This document shows positions 1 through 7,850 of a DNA stretch of 64,000 nucleotides, in pieces (within the stretch, counting starts at the first letter, position 1; every line of letters starts with the position of its first letter). The notes under the pieces are model-generated. The model was not told where the DNA came from. It searched no databases and was given only the letters and a program-made list of their open reading frames with translations. Source of the DNA: Candidatus Pseudobacter hemicellulosilyticus (GTDB lineage: Bacteria > Bacteroidota > Bacteroidia > Chitinophagales > Chitinophagaceae); assembly GCA_029202545.1 (NCBI GenBank), contig CP119311.1, positions 5,952,001 to 6,016,000 of the forward strand. Reading direction: 5' to 3'. A program made the translations under genes and the position numbers.

Positions 1-261
1 CACACCGTACCAATCCTGGTACCAGCCCGCCATGGCCTTACGCAAAGCGGGTGTTCCCTTATAGTTCTGGTAACCATGCACGTTGGGCTTGCTGCTTTCT
101 TCCTGCAGCGTGGCAATCACATCGGGATGGGGTGGCAGGTCGGGGCTGCCAATGCCCAGGTTAATGATCTGTTTGCCCTGCTTGTTCAGTTCATCTATCT
201 CCCGCAGTTTCTGGGAGAAGTAGTATTCGCCGATGCCTTCCAGCCTTTTAGACGTTTGCAT
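1..261 (-). CDS. Pyridoxal-phosphate aminotransferase class I/II, N-terminal part only
   Basis: The 87 visible codons start at the ATG at 261 and run off the left edge. They carry an N-terminal aminotransferase signature: NLGIGSPDLPPHP followed by HGYQNYKGTPALRKAMAGWY, which forms the substrate and cofactor entrance in fold-type I enzymes of the aspartate/LL-diaminopimelate aminotransferase type. It lies 43 bp behind pheA on the same strand. In many Bacteroidota the gene after pheA encodes the aromatic or aspartate aminotransferase of the Phe/Tyr operon, so transamination in this pathway is the likely job (inference). The PLP lysine lies outside the window, so the exact substrate cannot be judged. 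Confidence 0.85.
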   Translation of the reverse strand, partial: MQTSKRLEGIGEYYFSQKLREIDELNKQGKQIINLGIGSPDLPPHPDVIATLQEESSKPNVHGYQNYKGTPALRKAMAGWYQDWYGV

Positions 262-304
262 GGTCCCTTTTTTCGGTTATTTATATAAGTTAGTTCGTTG
301 TCAG

Positions 305-1135
305 TTATACAGTTTTGCCTTTCCGGTAGATGCCATAGATCTTGAGTTCCCGGGTGATGGACCGGATAGTAGCAATGACCCGGTCAAACTGTTCCCGGCT
401 ATCAAATTCCATATCGGCATGAAAGCTGTATTCCCAGTCGCTCCCCGGTATCGGAAAGCTTTGCAGTTTGCTGAGGTTGATGCCACCTTCTGCAATAGCG
501 GTAAGCACTTTGGCCAGGCTGCCGCGGGAGTGGTCCGTATTGAAATTGACAGAAGCTTTGTTGGCATCTTCCACCGCCTGCGCCATATCCTCCGGTTGCA
601 GGATCAGGAAACGGGTGTAGTTGCTTTTCATGGTATGGATATTGGGCGCCAGGATCTCCAGTTCAAAAAGTTCGGCGGCCAGTTTGCTGGCGATGGCAGC
701 AGTGTGTTTGCTTTTTTTCTGGTGCAGGTGTTTGGCGCTGAGGGCCGTGTCTTCTGTCTCCACCAGTTTCCAGTCGTATTTATCCAGGTATTCCAGGCAT
801 TGCTGCAGGGCCATATGGTGGGAATGTACTTCCCGGATGTCTTCCAGGGTAACGCCGGGGTTTACCAGCAGTTGCTGTTTGATAGGCAGGTAGATCTCGC
901 CGGTAACGCGCAGGTTGCTTTTCTGGAGCAGGCTGTAATTGGGGAGGATGCTGCCGGCAATGGAATTCTCAATGGCCATTACGCCGCCATTGCTTTCTTT
1001 TTTGTTGGCTGCAATTTTCACTACTTCCCGGAAAGTGGCGCAGGGGATCACTTCCACCTGCTTACCGAAAAACTGCTGCGCAGCCACCTGGTGAAAGCTG
1101 CCTTCGTACCCCTGGATCGAAACTTTTGTTGACAT
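305..1135 (-). CDS. pheA: Prephenate dehydratase with C-terminal ACT domain
   Basis: Converts prephenate to phenylpyruvate, the committed step to phenylalanine; cytoplasmic. The 276-residue protein has the periplasmic-binding-like catalytic domain (start VSIQGYEGSFHQ; AIENSIAGSI; the conserved NYTRFLIL containing the catalytic Thr-Arg-Phe) and, from about residue 195, an ACT domain (RGSLAKVLTAIAEGGINLSKLQS) that normally binds phenylalanine for feedback inhibition. No chorismate mutase domain is fused. The ATG at 1135 is preferred over an upstream in-frame start because the upstream codons lie inside the terminator hairpin of the leader. Expression is probably set by the attenuator at 1145-1330, and the aminotransferase at 1-261 is likely co-transcribed. 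Confidence 0.95.
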   Translation of the reverse strand: MSTKVSIQGYEGSFHQVAAQQFFGKQVEVIPCATFREVVKIAANKKESNGGVMAIENSIAGSILPNYSLLQKSNLRVTGEIYLPIKQQLLVNPGVTLEDIREVHSHHMALQQCLEYLDKYDWKLVETEDTALSAKHLHQKKSKHTAAIASKLAAELFELEILAPNIHTMKSNYTRFLILQPEDMAQAVEDANKASVNFNTDHSRGSLAKVLTAIAEGGINLSKLQSFPIPGSDWEYSFHADMEFDSREQFDRVIATIRSITRELKIYGIYRKGKTV

Positions 1136-1144
1136 ACAATTGGT

Positions 1145-1178
1145 TAAAAACAAAAGTCCCGGCACCTGGCCGGGACTT
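1145..1178 (-). terminator. Attenuator terminator ahead of pheA
   Basis: Read on the minus strand, AAGTCCCGG (1178-1170) pairs perfectly with CCGGGACTT (1162-1154) and is followed by TTTGTTTTT. The T-run ends about 9 nt before the pheA ATG, so this terminator can only act on the leader transcript. Its 5' arm (TCCCGGC, 1175-1169) can instead pair with GCCGGGA at 1231-1225 inside the leader-peptide gene, which gives the competing antiterminator. Confidence 0.85.
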
Positions 1179-1200
1179 CTTATTGTTGATCTTTATTTTC

Positions 1201-1293
1201 TCAGTTTGATCTCAACAAAAGCAATCCCGGCTTCTCCGTAAAGAAGTAAAAAAAGTAAAAGTAAAAATAACGGTATGCTTTTGCGATGTTCAT
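1201..1293 (-). CDS. Phe/Tyr-rich leader peptide of the pheA attenuator
   Basis: A 30-residue ORF, ATG at 1293 and TGA at 1201. Residues 7-18 read YRYFYFYFFYFF: six Phe and five Tyr in twelve positions, next to the first gene for Phe/Tyr synthesis. This is the expected makeup of a ribosome-stalling leader peptide. The codons just after the aromatic run (AAG CCG GGA, about 1232-1224) contain the antiterminator arm. Stalling on uncharged Phe or Tyr tRNA would leave that arm free; a ribosome reaching the stop codon would cover it and allow termination. The start codon sits only about 7 nt after the -7 box, so the message is probably leaderless or nearly so. Confidence 0.85.
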   Translation of the reverse strand: MNIAKAYRYFYFYFFYFFTEKPGLLLLRSN

Positions 1294-1300
1294 GTAAGAC

Positions 1301-1329
1301 CAAAAATAGCGAGGAAAATTGAAAAACAA
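1301..1329 (-). promoter_or_regulatory. Bacteroidota-type promoter of the pheA leader
   Basis: On the minus strand TTG (1329-1327), 18 bp, then TATTTTTG (1308-1301), an exact TAnnTTTG -7 box. The transcript should begin about 1295-1298, within a few bases of the leader-peptide ATG at 1293. Confidence 0.75.
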
Positions 1330-1340
1330 AATAATTTTTT

Positions 1341-1391
1341 GGGACGAACCAAAGACTAACGTTCGTTGTAAGACTGGTTTGGGGACGAACC
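1341..1391 (+). repeat. Two copies of the GGGACGAACC intergenic repeat
   Basis: Exact GGGACGAACC at 1341-1350 (preceded by TTTTTT) and at 1382-1391, 41 bp apart. The same 10-mer or its complement recurs in intergenic DNA at 7779, 7840, 14387, 14451, 18418, 21920, 24481 and 58274, with 9-bp versions at 48464 and 48528. Confidence 0.8.
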
Positions 1392-1425
1392 AGCTTCGCC
1401 GGCTATCCTTCGCGGTTGGAGCCCT

Positions 1426-1546
1426 GTCGCTCGCCTCCGGCGAGTGACGATTATTTGTTCGCCTCCGGCGAAGGTTTCGGGGCCGGCTGGTTTGTGCTGG
1501 TCGCCAGAGGCTACGGAATAGTGGTCACCCGCCGGAGGCAAGCGAC
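1426..1546. repeat. GC-rich palindromic repeat units in inverted orientation
   Basis: The 23-bp unit at 1426-1448 is itself a hairpin: a 10-bp stem with one G-T pair and the loop TCC. A copy in the opposite orientation lies at 1524-1546 and matches 21 of 23 bases. A shorter version, TTCGCC-TCC-GGCGAA, lies at 1458-1472. The whole 1392-1584 stretch has no convincing gene; the open frames across it are rich in Arg, Pro and Gly and follow the repeats. Confidence 0.65.
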
Positions 1547-1584
1547 TGGTACCCCCTGGAGCGAGCGACGGTATACCAAAGGCG

Positions 1585-2148
1585 CTACTCCAATCGCTTC
1601 TGCATCTGCTCGTCAATTTTTTTGAACAGGTGAAAAGGTTTGTAGGTCCGCCAGTTATCCATCTCCATCAGTTCCAGGAACCGGTTGAGTTTTGCTTTCT
1701 TAAAATCATGCTGCGTCTGTTCAGGCATATTGAGGATCACCACCCAGCCATTCTCATCCGTCACTTCCTCAAACCATTCCTGGTAATAGTCCTTATCGCC
1801 GCTATGGAAGTTGAGGACATTTTCAGCAATAAGGATAAACTTCGTGATACCGAAACTGAAAAAGGGATCAGTGACTTCCCGCTTCAGCTCCATGATATCA
1901 TTCTCAATAGCATCGTTCCACTCCCCTATCAGTTCTATAATAGCATACTGTTCTTCATAGTCCGCCATCAGCACTTTGAGGTACATGGTGCGACTGCCGA
2001 AATCGTCCCACTGGGGGTGGATATAAAAATTGTAGATGGTCTGTGTGAAAGTAAATTCGGAATACACGCGCCCGTAGAACGGGGACCGTTCATCCTGTTC
2101 ACTGGTATAGAGGTACCGCCAATTGTAAAATGGTTCAATGTCGTGCAT
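1585..2148 (-). CDS. Conserved hypothetical protein, 187 residues
   Basis: No function recognised. The protein is soluble, without signal peptide or membrane segment, rich in aromatic and acidic residues (MHDIEPFYNWRYLYTSEQDE at the start; YYQEWFEEVTDENGW near residue 125) and ends in a basic tail. It follows murQ by 75 bp on the same strand and may be the last gene of the kinase-murQ transcript, but no motif ties it to sugar salvage. Codon use resembles that of its neighbours. Its 3' end abuts the palindromic repeat region at 1392-1584. Confidence 0.75.
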   Translation of the reverse strand: MHDIEPFYNWRYLYTSEQDERSPFYGRVYSEFTFTQTIYNFYIHPQWDDFGSRTMYLKVLMADYEEQYAIIELIGEWNDAIENDIMELKREVTDPFFSFGITKFILIAENVLNFHSGDKDYYQEWFEEVTDENGWVVILNMPEQTQHDFKKAKLNRFLELMEMDNWRTYKPFHLFKKIDEQMQKRLE

Positions 2149-2223
2149 AACTCAATTTACAGAAACCCGCCCGGCGTTTCCAAATATTTGTTGCCTGTTG
2201 AAGGGCATTTTAATAAGCGCGTC

Positions 2224-3051
2224 CTATTTTTTTGAGGATAATTTAACAGCCTCCGCGGCCTTCTTGACGCTGCCATGCAACAGCAGCAGGGACCTGGCGG
2301 TTTCATAATCGGTAATGCCGGCCTGTTCCATCAGCATCTGCGTGCCCCGGTCAATAAGTTTGCTGTTGGTGAGCTGCATGTTGACCATTTTATTGTCTTC
2401 CACCCGCCCAATCTGGATCATGACGGCCGTAGAGATCATATTGAGGACCAGCTTCTGGGCCGTGCCGCTTTTCATGCGGGTGCTGCCCGTTACAAACTCA
2501 GGACCTACCACTACTTCCACCGGGAATTCGGCTGCCAGTGCCAGTGGGGAACCGGCATTGCAGCTGATGCAACCGGTGGTGATACCCCGTTGCCGCGCTT
2601 CCTGCAGGGCGCCGATCACATAGGGCGTGGTGCCGCTGGCGGCAATACCTACCAATACATCTTTTTCATCAGGGGTATAAGCCTGGAGGTCCAGCCAGCC
2701 CTGCTCCCAGTTATCTTCCGCCTGTTCTACCGGGAGGCGGATAGCCGCTTCTCCACCGGCAATAATGCCTATGACCAGTCCCTGGGGCAGACCATAGGTG
2801 GGCGGGATCTCGCTGGCATCCAGGATACCCAGACGGCCGCTGGTGCCGGCGCCAATATAAAAAAGCCGGCCACCGGCCAGCATCTTGTCTGTAATGGCAT
2901 TGACCAGTTGGCCTATCTGCGGAATGGCCTGTGCTACCGCTTCCGGAACTTTCCGGTCCTCCTGGTTGATACTGACCAGCAGGTCCTGAACGCTCATGGA
3001 TTCCAGGTGGCGGTAGGCACTGGATTGTTCTGTGACTTTTTCAAAAGACAT
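2224..3051 (-). CDS. murQ: N-acetylmuramic acid 6-phosphate etherase
   Basis: Cleaves the D-lactyl ether of MurNAc-6-phosphate to give GlcNAc-6-phosphate and lactate in peptidoglycan recycling; cytoplasmic. The 275-residue protein is a SIS-fold enzyme with the family signature GAGTSGRLGILDASEIPPTYG near residues 65-85, including the glutamate expected to act as catalytic base, and a second SIS stretch with GSTRMKSGTAQKLVLNMIST near residue 190. ATG at 3051 is chosen because it gives the usual N-terminus (MSFEKVTEQSS). It starts 13 bp after the kinase gene, so the two are surely co-transcribed, kinase first and etherase second. Confidence 0.95.
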   Translation of the reverse strand: MSFEKVTEQSSAYRHLESMSVQDLLVSINQEDRKVPEAVAQAIPQIGQLVNAITDKMLAGGRLFYIGAGTSGRLGILDASEIPPTYGLPQGLVIGIIAGGEAAIRLPVEQAEDNWEQGWLDLQAYTPDEKDVLVGIAASGTTPYVIGALQEARQRGITTGCISCNAGSPLALAAEFPVEVVVGPEFVTGSTRMKSGTAQKLVLNMISTAVMIQIGRVEDNKMVNMQLTNSKLIDRGTQMLMEQAGITDYETARSLLLLHGSVKKAAEAVKLSSKK

Positions 3052-3064
3052 GTGCAAATTCCAT

Positions 3065-3937
3065 TTAGTGTTTCCCCGGCTGATCAGCAAGATGGTATTT
3101 CACCAGGCCGCTCATGGGATTTTGCAGGATCCTGCCCAGCTCAAATTCATAGCCATGGCAAAGCTCCTGTACAACATCGCGAAAGGCATAACCCACACCC
3201 CCCACAAAATGGATGGGGTATTTCCAGCTTTCACCGAATTTACAAAGATGGGTGAAGAAAAAATCGTTCAGCCCGTCCTCAATGATGTTCTCGATCATAT
3301 AATGACCACGGTTCTCAGACAGGAACAGGGCAAAGGAGGCCATATATCGGTTAGGGAGAGGCTTCTTATATATATTCTCCAGGATCTCGTTCACATTGCT
3401 GGTATACTTTGCTTCAAATTTATACCGCAGCTCTTCATCAAAGGTGTTGTAACAATAGTACTGGATCACTTTTTTACCCAGGTAAGCGCCACTGCCTTCA
3501 TCGCCCAGCGCATAACCCAGTCCCGGGGAAATCCTGCCGATCTTCTTACCATTATAATAAGCGCTGTTACTGCCGGTACCCAGGATACAGGCCACCCCTT
3601 TTTCAGTGCCACAGGAAGCACGCGCTACGCCCATCAGGTCATGGGTGACCTCCATGCTGCGGGCATTGTAGAATACCCGTTTCAGGGCTTTTTGTACAAT
3701 CTTTACATTGTCAGGATTGTTGCAGCCGGTGCCATAGTAGTAAATGGCGGCCACGGATTCTGCGCCCTCCTGCCCCAGTTTGGGCAGTAACTCATTGCGC
3801 AGGATAGCCTCTATCTGTCCGGCATCCAGGAAATAGGGACTCATGCCCTGGGTAAAAATCGTTTTCTTTCTTTTTGAGGTACCGGATAAACACCATTCAC
3901 ATTTGGTGGCCCCGCTGTCTGCGATCAGTATAGCCAT
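3065..3937 (-). CDS. BadF/BadG/GlcNAc-kinase-type sugar kinase, probable MurNAc or amino-sugar kinase
   Basis: An ASKHA-fold kinase of 290 residues. Phosphate-1 motif at the N-terminus (IADSGATKCEWCL), phosphate-2 motif near residue 120 (ILGTGSNSAYYNG), then GLGYALGDEGSGAYLGKK, typical of GlcNAc kinase-like members. Its place directly before murQ matches the MurK-MurQ pairs described in Tannerella, where the kinase phosphorylates MurNAc to make the MurQ substrate. MurNAc as substrate is therefore inference from context; GlcNAc or another amino sugar is possible. The gene is divergent from the S41 protease gene, with about 175 bp between them. Confidence 0.85.
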   Translation of the reverse strand: MAILIADSGATKCEWCLSGTSKRKKTIFTQGMSPYFLDAGQIEAILRNELLPKLGQEGAESVAAIYYYGTGCNNPDNVKIVQKALKRVFYNARSMEVTHDLMGVARASCGTEKGVACILGTGSNSAYYNGKKIGRISPGLGYALGDEGSGAYLGKKVIQYYCYNTFDEELRYKFEAKYTSNVNEILENIYKKPLPNRYMASFALFLSENRGHYMIENIIEDGLNDFFFTHLCKFGESWKYPIHFVGGVGYAFRDVVQELCHGYEFELGRILQNPMSGLVKYHLADQPGKH

Positions 3938-4114
3938 AATATTCTTTTTTAACAGTCATCCCCGCATAAACAGGCAGATTTCATTAATTTCCAACTTTTC
4001 CGGACGCCTCAATTCCTACCTGAATCCTACCGTTCAACGAAGGTAAAGCGTGGAATTGAGAATTAATCGTGAACTTCGCCCGGAAATTTTTAAAGAATAA
4101 CTAAGGACCCTTGC

Positions 4115-5719
4115 ATGAAAAAACTACAGGTTTGGCTTCCCCTTCTCTTTGCTGTCACCCTGATTGCCGGAATGTGGATCGGTTCGGGATTGCGTAAGAA
4201 TATCCCCTTTTCCCGCGGGCTGTTCCAGACCACCCGTCCCTCCACCGTACAGGAAGTGGTAGACCTGGTGAACCTGCGCTACGTGGATAAGGTGAACACT
4301 GATTCCCTCACCGAGGATGCCATTCAGGCCATGCTGGCCCACCTGGATCCTCACTCCATTTTCATACCAGCCTCCCGCCTCACGGAGATCAATGAAGACC
4401 TCCAGGGTAATTTTGAAGGGATCGGCGTGGAATTTTTCATTATCGGTGATACCGTTCACGCCAGCAGCATACTGGAAGACGGTCCCAGTGACGCCGCCGG
4501 TATCCTGCCTGGCGACCGCTTCCTGAAAGTGGGAGATACCGTGGTCACCGGCAATATCACTGCCGACCGCATCAAAAAGCTGCTGCGCGGCCCCGGCGGC
4601 ACCAAGGTGGCCATCAGCCTGCTCCGGGCCGGTAAACCCATACAGGTGACCGTCACCCGTGGCACCATCCCGCTCTATTCTGTAGATGCGGCCTACCTCA
4701 TGGACAACCAGACCGGTTATATCCATATCAATAAGTTTTCCGGCACTACCTATGAAGAGTTCATGGCCGCCATGGAAAAACTGCAGAAAGAAGGCATGAA
4801 AAAACTGGTCCTCGACCTCCGTGATAATGGCGGCGGCATCCTCGGAGAAGCCGTGGACATAGCCGATGAATTCCTGGATGACGATAAGCTCATTGTATAT
4901 ACCCAGGGCGATAAACAGCCCAAGACCGAATTCCGCTGCAAAAGGCCCGGCCTTTTTGAGACCGGCGAGCTGGTACTGCTGCTTGATGAAGGTTCCGCCT
5001 CCGCCAGTGAAGTGCTGGCCGGTGCCCTGCAGGACTGGGACCGCGCCAGCATTATCGGTCGCCGCAGTTTTGGCAAAGGACTGGTGCAGGAACAATATAA
5101 CCTCACCAATGGCGGAGCGCTCCGCCTCACCGTTGCCCGTTACTATACGCCCCTGGGCCGCAATATCCAGAAGCCCTATGATAAAGGCCGCTCAGCCTAT
5201 AACGATGAGCTGATGGAACGTTTCCACAACGGGGAAATGCTGGTAGGTGATACGGCTTCCACCCATGCCGGCCCCGTGTACAAAACGAAGGGCGGCAGGA
5301 CCGTTTATGGCGGCGGCGGTATTACCCCCGATGTATTTGTTCCTTATGACACCGCCACTTTTTCCCCGGCCACGGTCAACCTGTTCAACAGCCAGCTGTT
5401 CAGCCGGTTCATCTATACGTATTATATCGACAATATGGCTTATTTCAGCCAGTTCAAAACCCCGCAGGCGCTGGCCCAGGGATTCAACAAAGTGGACGAA
5501 GCCTGGGAAGAACTGCTGAACTATGCACAGAAAGATGCTGTCAACCTGGGCACTATTCCCGAAAAGGATAAAGTGGAAGTCAAGAAAAGGATCAGGACCT
5601 GGATGGGCCGCCAGATCTGGCGCATGGAAGGGTACTATGAGATCAACAACCTGTTTGATGAGCTGGTGAAAAAAGGACTGGATCAGCTGAAAACGCCGAT
5701 GGAGCAAAAACTGAAGTAA
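4115..5719 (+). CDS. Carboxyl-terminal processing peptidase, S41 family
   Basis: A 534-residue envelope protease. An N-terminal hydrophobic segment (residues 6-24, LPLLFAVTLIAGMWIGSGL) anchors or exports it. A PDZ domain follows (about residues 85-170, GIGVEF ... GDRFLKVGDTVV), then the tail-specific protease core with the serine in DEGSASASEVLAGALQDW (about residue 296) and the lysine in GRRSFGKGLVQEQ. This is the Ser-Lys dyad of CtpA/Prc enzymes, which cut proteins at non-polar C-termini in the periplasm. The C-terminal 130 residues are an extension common in Bacteroidota. It stands alone and its 3' end faces the DUF6249 gene across the hairpin at 5931-5965. Confidence 0.93.
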   Translation: MKKLQVWLPLLFAVTLIAGMWIGSGLRKNIPFSRGLFQTTRPSTVQEVVDLVNLRYVDKVNTDSLTEDAIQAMLAHLDPHSIFIPASRLTEINEDLQGNFEGIGVEFFIIGDTVHASSILEDGPSDAAGILPGDRFLKVGDTVVTGNITADRIKKLLRGPGGTKVAISLLRAGKPIQVTVTRGTIPLYSVDAAYLMDNQTGYIHINKFSGTTYEEFMAAMEKLQKEGMKKLVLDLRDNGGGILGEAVDIADEFLDDDKLIVYTQGDKQPKTEFRCKRPGLFETGELVLLLDEGSASASEVLAGALQDWDRASIIGRRSFGKGLVQEQYNLTNGGALRLTVARYYTPLGRNIQKPYDKGRSAYNDELMERFHNGEMLVGDTASTHAGPVYKTKGGRTVYGGGGITPDVFVPYDTATFSPATVNLFNSQLFSRFIYTYYIDNMAYFSQFKTPQALAQGFNKVDEAWEELLNYAQKDAVNLGTIPEKDKVEVKKRIRTWMGRQIWRMEGYYEINNLFDELVKKGLDQLKTPMEQKLK

Positions 5720-5930
5720 CAGGTAGCAAAGCCTGAACGGCTGCCAGCCTTCAACATTGAATTCTATACAAGAATGGATCTCCAGCATATAAGCACGGCC
5801 TGGGATCGCTTACATGACTACCAGGCGCCGCAGGAAATCCCATCAGGAAGGCTGCGGCTGGATCAAAAAATAAACGAAGGCCCTGAGAAAAGCCTAAACG
5901 ACTACCAGTCTCCACCATGTACCCGAATAC

Positions 5931-5965
5931 AAAGAGGGTGTATCGTACTTTGATACACCCTCTTT
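5931..5965. terminator. Hairpin between convergent genes
   Basis: A perfect 14-bp stem, AAAGAGGGTGTATC (5931-5944) with GATACACCCTCTTT (5952-5965), loop GTACTTT. It lies between the converging S41 protease and DUF6249 genes and can serve both strands, although neither side has a long T-run. The DNA from 5720 to 5930 shows nothing else. Confidence 0.75.
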
Positions 5966-5992
5966 GATTTATAGTTGAGCCAACGATGAGGA

Positions 5993-6358
5993 TCAGGCAA
6001 CCGGCAGCCTTTCTTCCCGCATTTGTTTGTCCAGCAGTTCTTTCTTTTCGATCTTGTAGGAGCAGATCAGGCCAGCGCCTCCGCCAATGCCGATCAATGC
6101 AATGTACAGGGGCTCGGGATGACGGCCCAGTACAGTGGTTTCGTCCAGCAGGTAAGCCAGCAGCAGGCCCACACCGGCGCCTACCAGCAGCAGGCCCCAT
6201 TTCAGGTTCTTATAGGGGGCAGGCCTGTCTTCCCGCGGGTTCATATTCTTTTCCAGCATGGCCAGGCTTTCCTTTTTCTGCATATAGACCAGCCCAAAGA
6301 CCAGGGCAAAAAATCCCAGGAAAAGCGTAACGGCGACGATCATTTCAGTTACTTGCAT
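5993..6358 (-). CDS. DUF6249-type small membrane protein
   Basis: A 121-residue protein with three hydrophobic segments: residues 5-26, about 50-67 (KWGLLLVGAGVGLLLAYLL) and about 82-98 (LYIALIGIGGGAGLICSY). The loop KKESLAMLEKNMNPRED and the following membrane hairpin fit the DUF6249 family. In Bacteroidota these genes often sit beside an ECF sigma factor gene. Here it is divergent from the sigma/anti-sigma pair that begins at 6570, which suggests a linked role (inference). Molecular function unknown. Confidence 0.75.
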   Translation of the reverse strand: MQVTEMIVAVTLFLGFFALVFGLVYMQKKESLAMLEKNMNPREDRPAPYKNLKWGLLLVGAGVGLLLAYLLDETTVLGRHPEPLYIALIGIGGGAGLICSYKIEKKELLDKQMREERLPVA

Positions 6359-6569
6359 ATACTCGTTTTATATTGTTTACGGTTCTTGATTGACTGTTAT
6401 CTCAGACTACCGGTCCTTCCCCCGGGTTACAGCTGCTGGAAGATTTTTTCCGGTGTCCTTACAAACACTATGACTACACCCCGTGAAAAGAGGTTACAGC
6501 AGGGATCTCCTTTAAATATGTAAATTGTCCTGTAACCTATGGCTTCGGCCTGTAGTCTTATATCCCCGA

Positions 6570-7154
6570 ATGCATTCCGGATTAAATGATAAAGAGATCA
6601 TAAACAGGGTGCTGCGCGGTGAGCAGCAGCAGTTTGCGCTATTGGTGGAACGGTACCAGAACTTCGTTTTCACCATTGCCCTCCGCTATGCGCCACACCG
6701 GGAAGACGCTGAAGAGATTGCCCAGGATGTATTTGTAAAAGCCTATCGCAACCTGGCCGATTTCCGTGGCGAAGCCAAATTCAGCACCTGGCTCTATACC
6801 ATTGTCAGCAGCACCTGCCTCTCCTTCCTCCGGAAGAAGAAGTTAACCGTCCATTCCCTGGACAATGAGCAGGTACTGGGAATGGCCAGCAGCCTGGATG
6901 CCGGCGGCCGCACCAATCGCATAGAACAGCAGTCCCGGGCCCGGCTGGTGAACCAGGCCCTGCAACTGTTGAGCGCTGACGACGCCCGGATCATCACCCT
7001 GTTCTATAAAGGGGAGCAAAGCCTGGAAGAGATCGGCAGGATATTGAAACTGGAGACCAATACCGTAAAAGTGAAATTGTTCAGGGCCCGCCAGCGGTTA
7101 AGAGAAAAAATGGAGCTGCATTTTAAGGAAGAAGTGGGCAACCTGGTTGATTAA
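6570..7154 (+). CDS. RNA polymerase sigma factor, ECF (sigma-70 family)
   Basis: Directs RNA polymerase to a regulon. Region 2 lies at about residues 20-85 (FALLVERYQNFVFTIALRY ... FRGEAKFSTWLYTIVSSTC) and region 4 near the C-terminus (LLSADDARIITLFYKGEQSL; IGRILKLETNTVKVKLFRAR, a helix-turn-helix). The ATG at 6570 gives 194 residues and the normal start MHSGLNDKEIINRV; an in-frame codon at 6525 would add 15 residues that do not look like the family. The next gene, 30 bp on, looks like its anti-sigma partner. Confidence 0.9.
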   Translation: MHSGLNDKEIINRVLRGEQQQFALLVERYQNFVFTIALRYAPHREDAEEIAQDVFVKAYRNLADFRGEAKFSTWLYTIVSSTCLSFLRKKKLTVHSLDNEQVLGMASSLDAGGRTNRIEQQSRARLVNQALQLLSADDARIITLFYKGEQSLEEIGRILKLETNTVKVKLFRARQRLREKMELHFKEEVGNLVD

Positions 7155-7184
7155 AAAAATTGGTAGATTTATAAACAGTTTACT

Positions 7185-7703
7185 ATGGATTCGCAATTAC
7201 CGATAGAAGCACGTTTGTGGGAATACATTGATGGCCATTCCGCCGCCACGGAGCGGGCAGCTATTGAACAGCTGCTGGCCACCAATTCCTCCTGGCAGCA
7301 GAAATACCAGGAGCTGCTGGACCTGCACCAGCTGATGCAGGAACATATTGAACTGGAGCAGCCCGGCCTGCGCTTCAGCAAATCGGTAATGGAGTCCATT
7401 GCCTTTAACCAGATCACCCCCGCCGCCCGGACTTATATCAATAAAAGAGTGATCTGGGGGGTGGCCACTTTTTTCCTGCTCAGTATCCTGGGTTTCCTGG
7501 TCTATGGTCTGGCGCAGCTGCAATGGAGCAGCGGCAATGCCAGTGACCCGTCAAAGCTCACCCATGTCATTGATAAGCTGGAATCCACTGACCTGGCGCT
7601 TCCGTCCAGCTATCTATACGCTTTAATGCTGGTCATCGTGGTGATGGGACTGATGCTGCTGGATATGGTGCTTCGGAATAAAAAGAAAGAGAAAACAGTG
7701 TAG
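7185..7703 (+). CDS. Putative anti-sigma factor, two membrane segments
   Basis: A 172-residue protein. Residues 1-60 form a helical cytoplasmic domain (LWEYIDGHSAATERAAIEQL) like the zinc-free anti-sigma domains that hold ECF factors. Hydrophobic helices follow at about 87-109 (VIWGVATFFLLSILGFLVYGL) and 143-163 (YALMLVIVVMGLMLLDMVL). Role inferred from its place 30 bp behind the sigma gene and from this domain order; no zinc-binding HxxxCxxC motif is present. Confidence 0.75.
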   Translation: MDSQLPIEARLWEYIDGHSAATERAAIEQLLATNSSWQQKYQELLDLHQLMQEHIELEQPGLRFSKSVMESIAFNQITPAARTYINKRVIWGVATFFLLSILGFLVYGLAQLQWSSGNASDPSKLTHVIDKLESTDLALPSSYLYALMLVIVVMGLMLLDMVLRNKKKEKTV

Positions 7704-7716
7704 TAACTCTCCCAAA

Positions 7717-7849
7717 CCCGCGTCCCGGGCAGCTCCTGCGCCAACGTTTCCATCGACCGGAAAAGGCTGCCTGCCCCGGGTTCGTCCCGGTAGCCCGCAT
7801 CCAGGGATCTCCATCTACCTGCACAAACGACTCTACCTGGGTTCGTCCC
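7717..7849 (+). repeat. GGTTCGTCCC array, units of about 61-62 bp
   Basis: GGTTCGTCCC occurs at 7779-7788 and 7840-7849, 61 bp apart. A degraded head (CGTCCCGG at 7721) lies 62 bp before the first. Only the head is strongly conserved between units. The array lies between the anti-sigma gene and the terminator of tex. Confidence 0.7.
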
Positions 7850-7850
7850 C

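Noticed and set aside
1356..1616. Small proteins in the frames across the palindromic region
   Set aside because: Their composition follows the GC-rich hairpin repeats and no domain or ribosome site is visible.
7779..7849. tRNA or tRNA fragments, because GGTTCG resembles the T-loop GGTTCGA
   Set aside because: The next bases are TCCC instead of the A and pairing stem of a T-arm, and no acceptor stem, anticodon arm or CCA end can be built around any copy.
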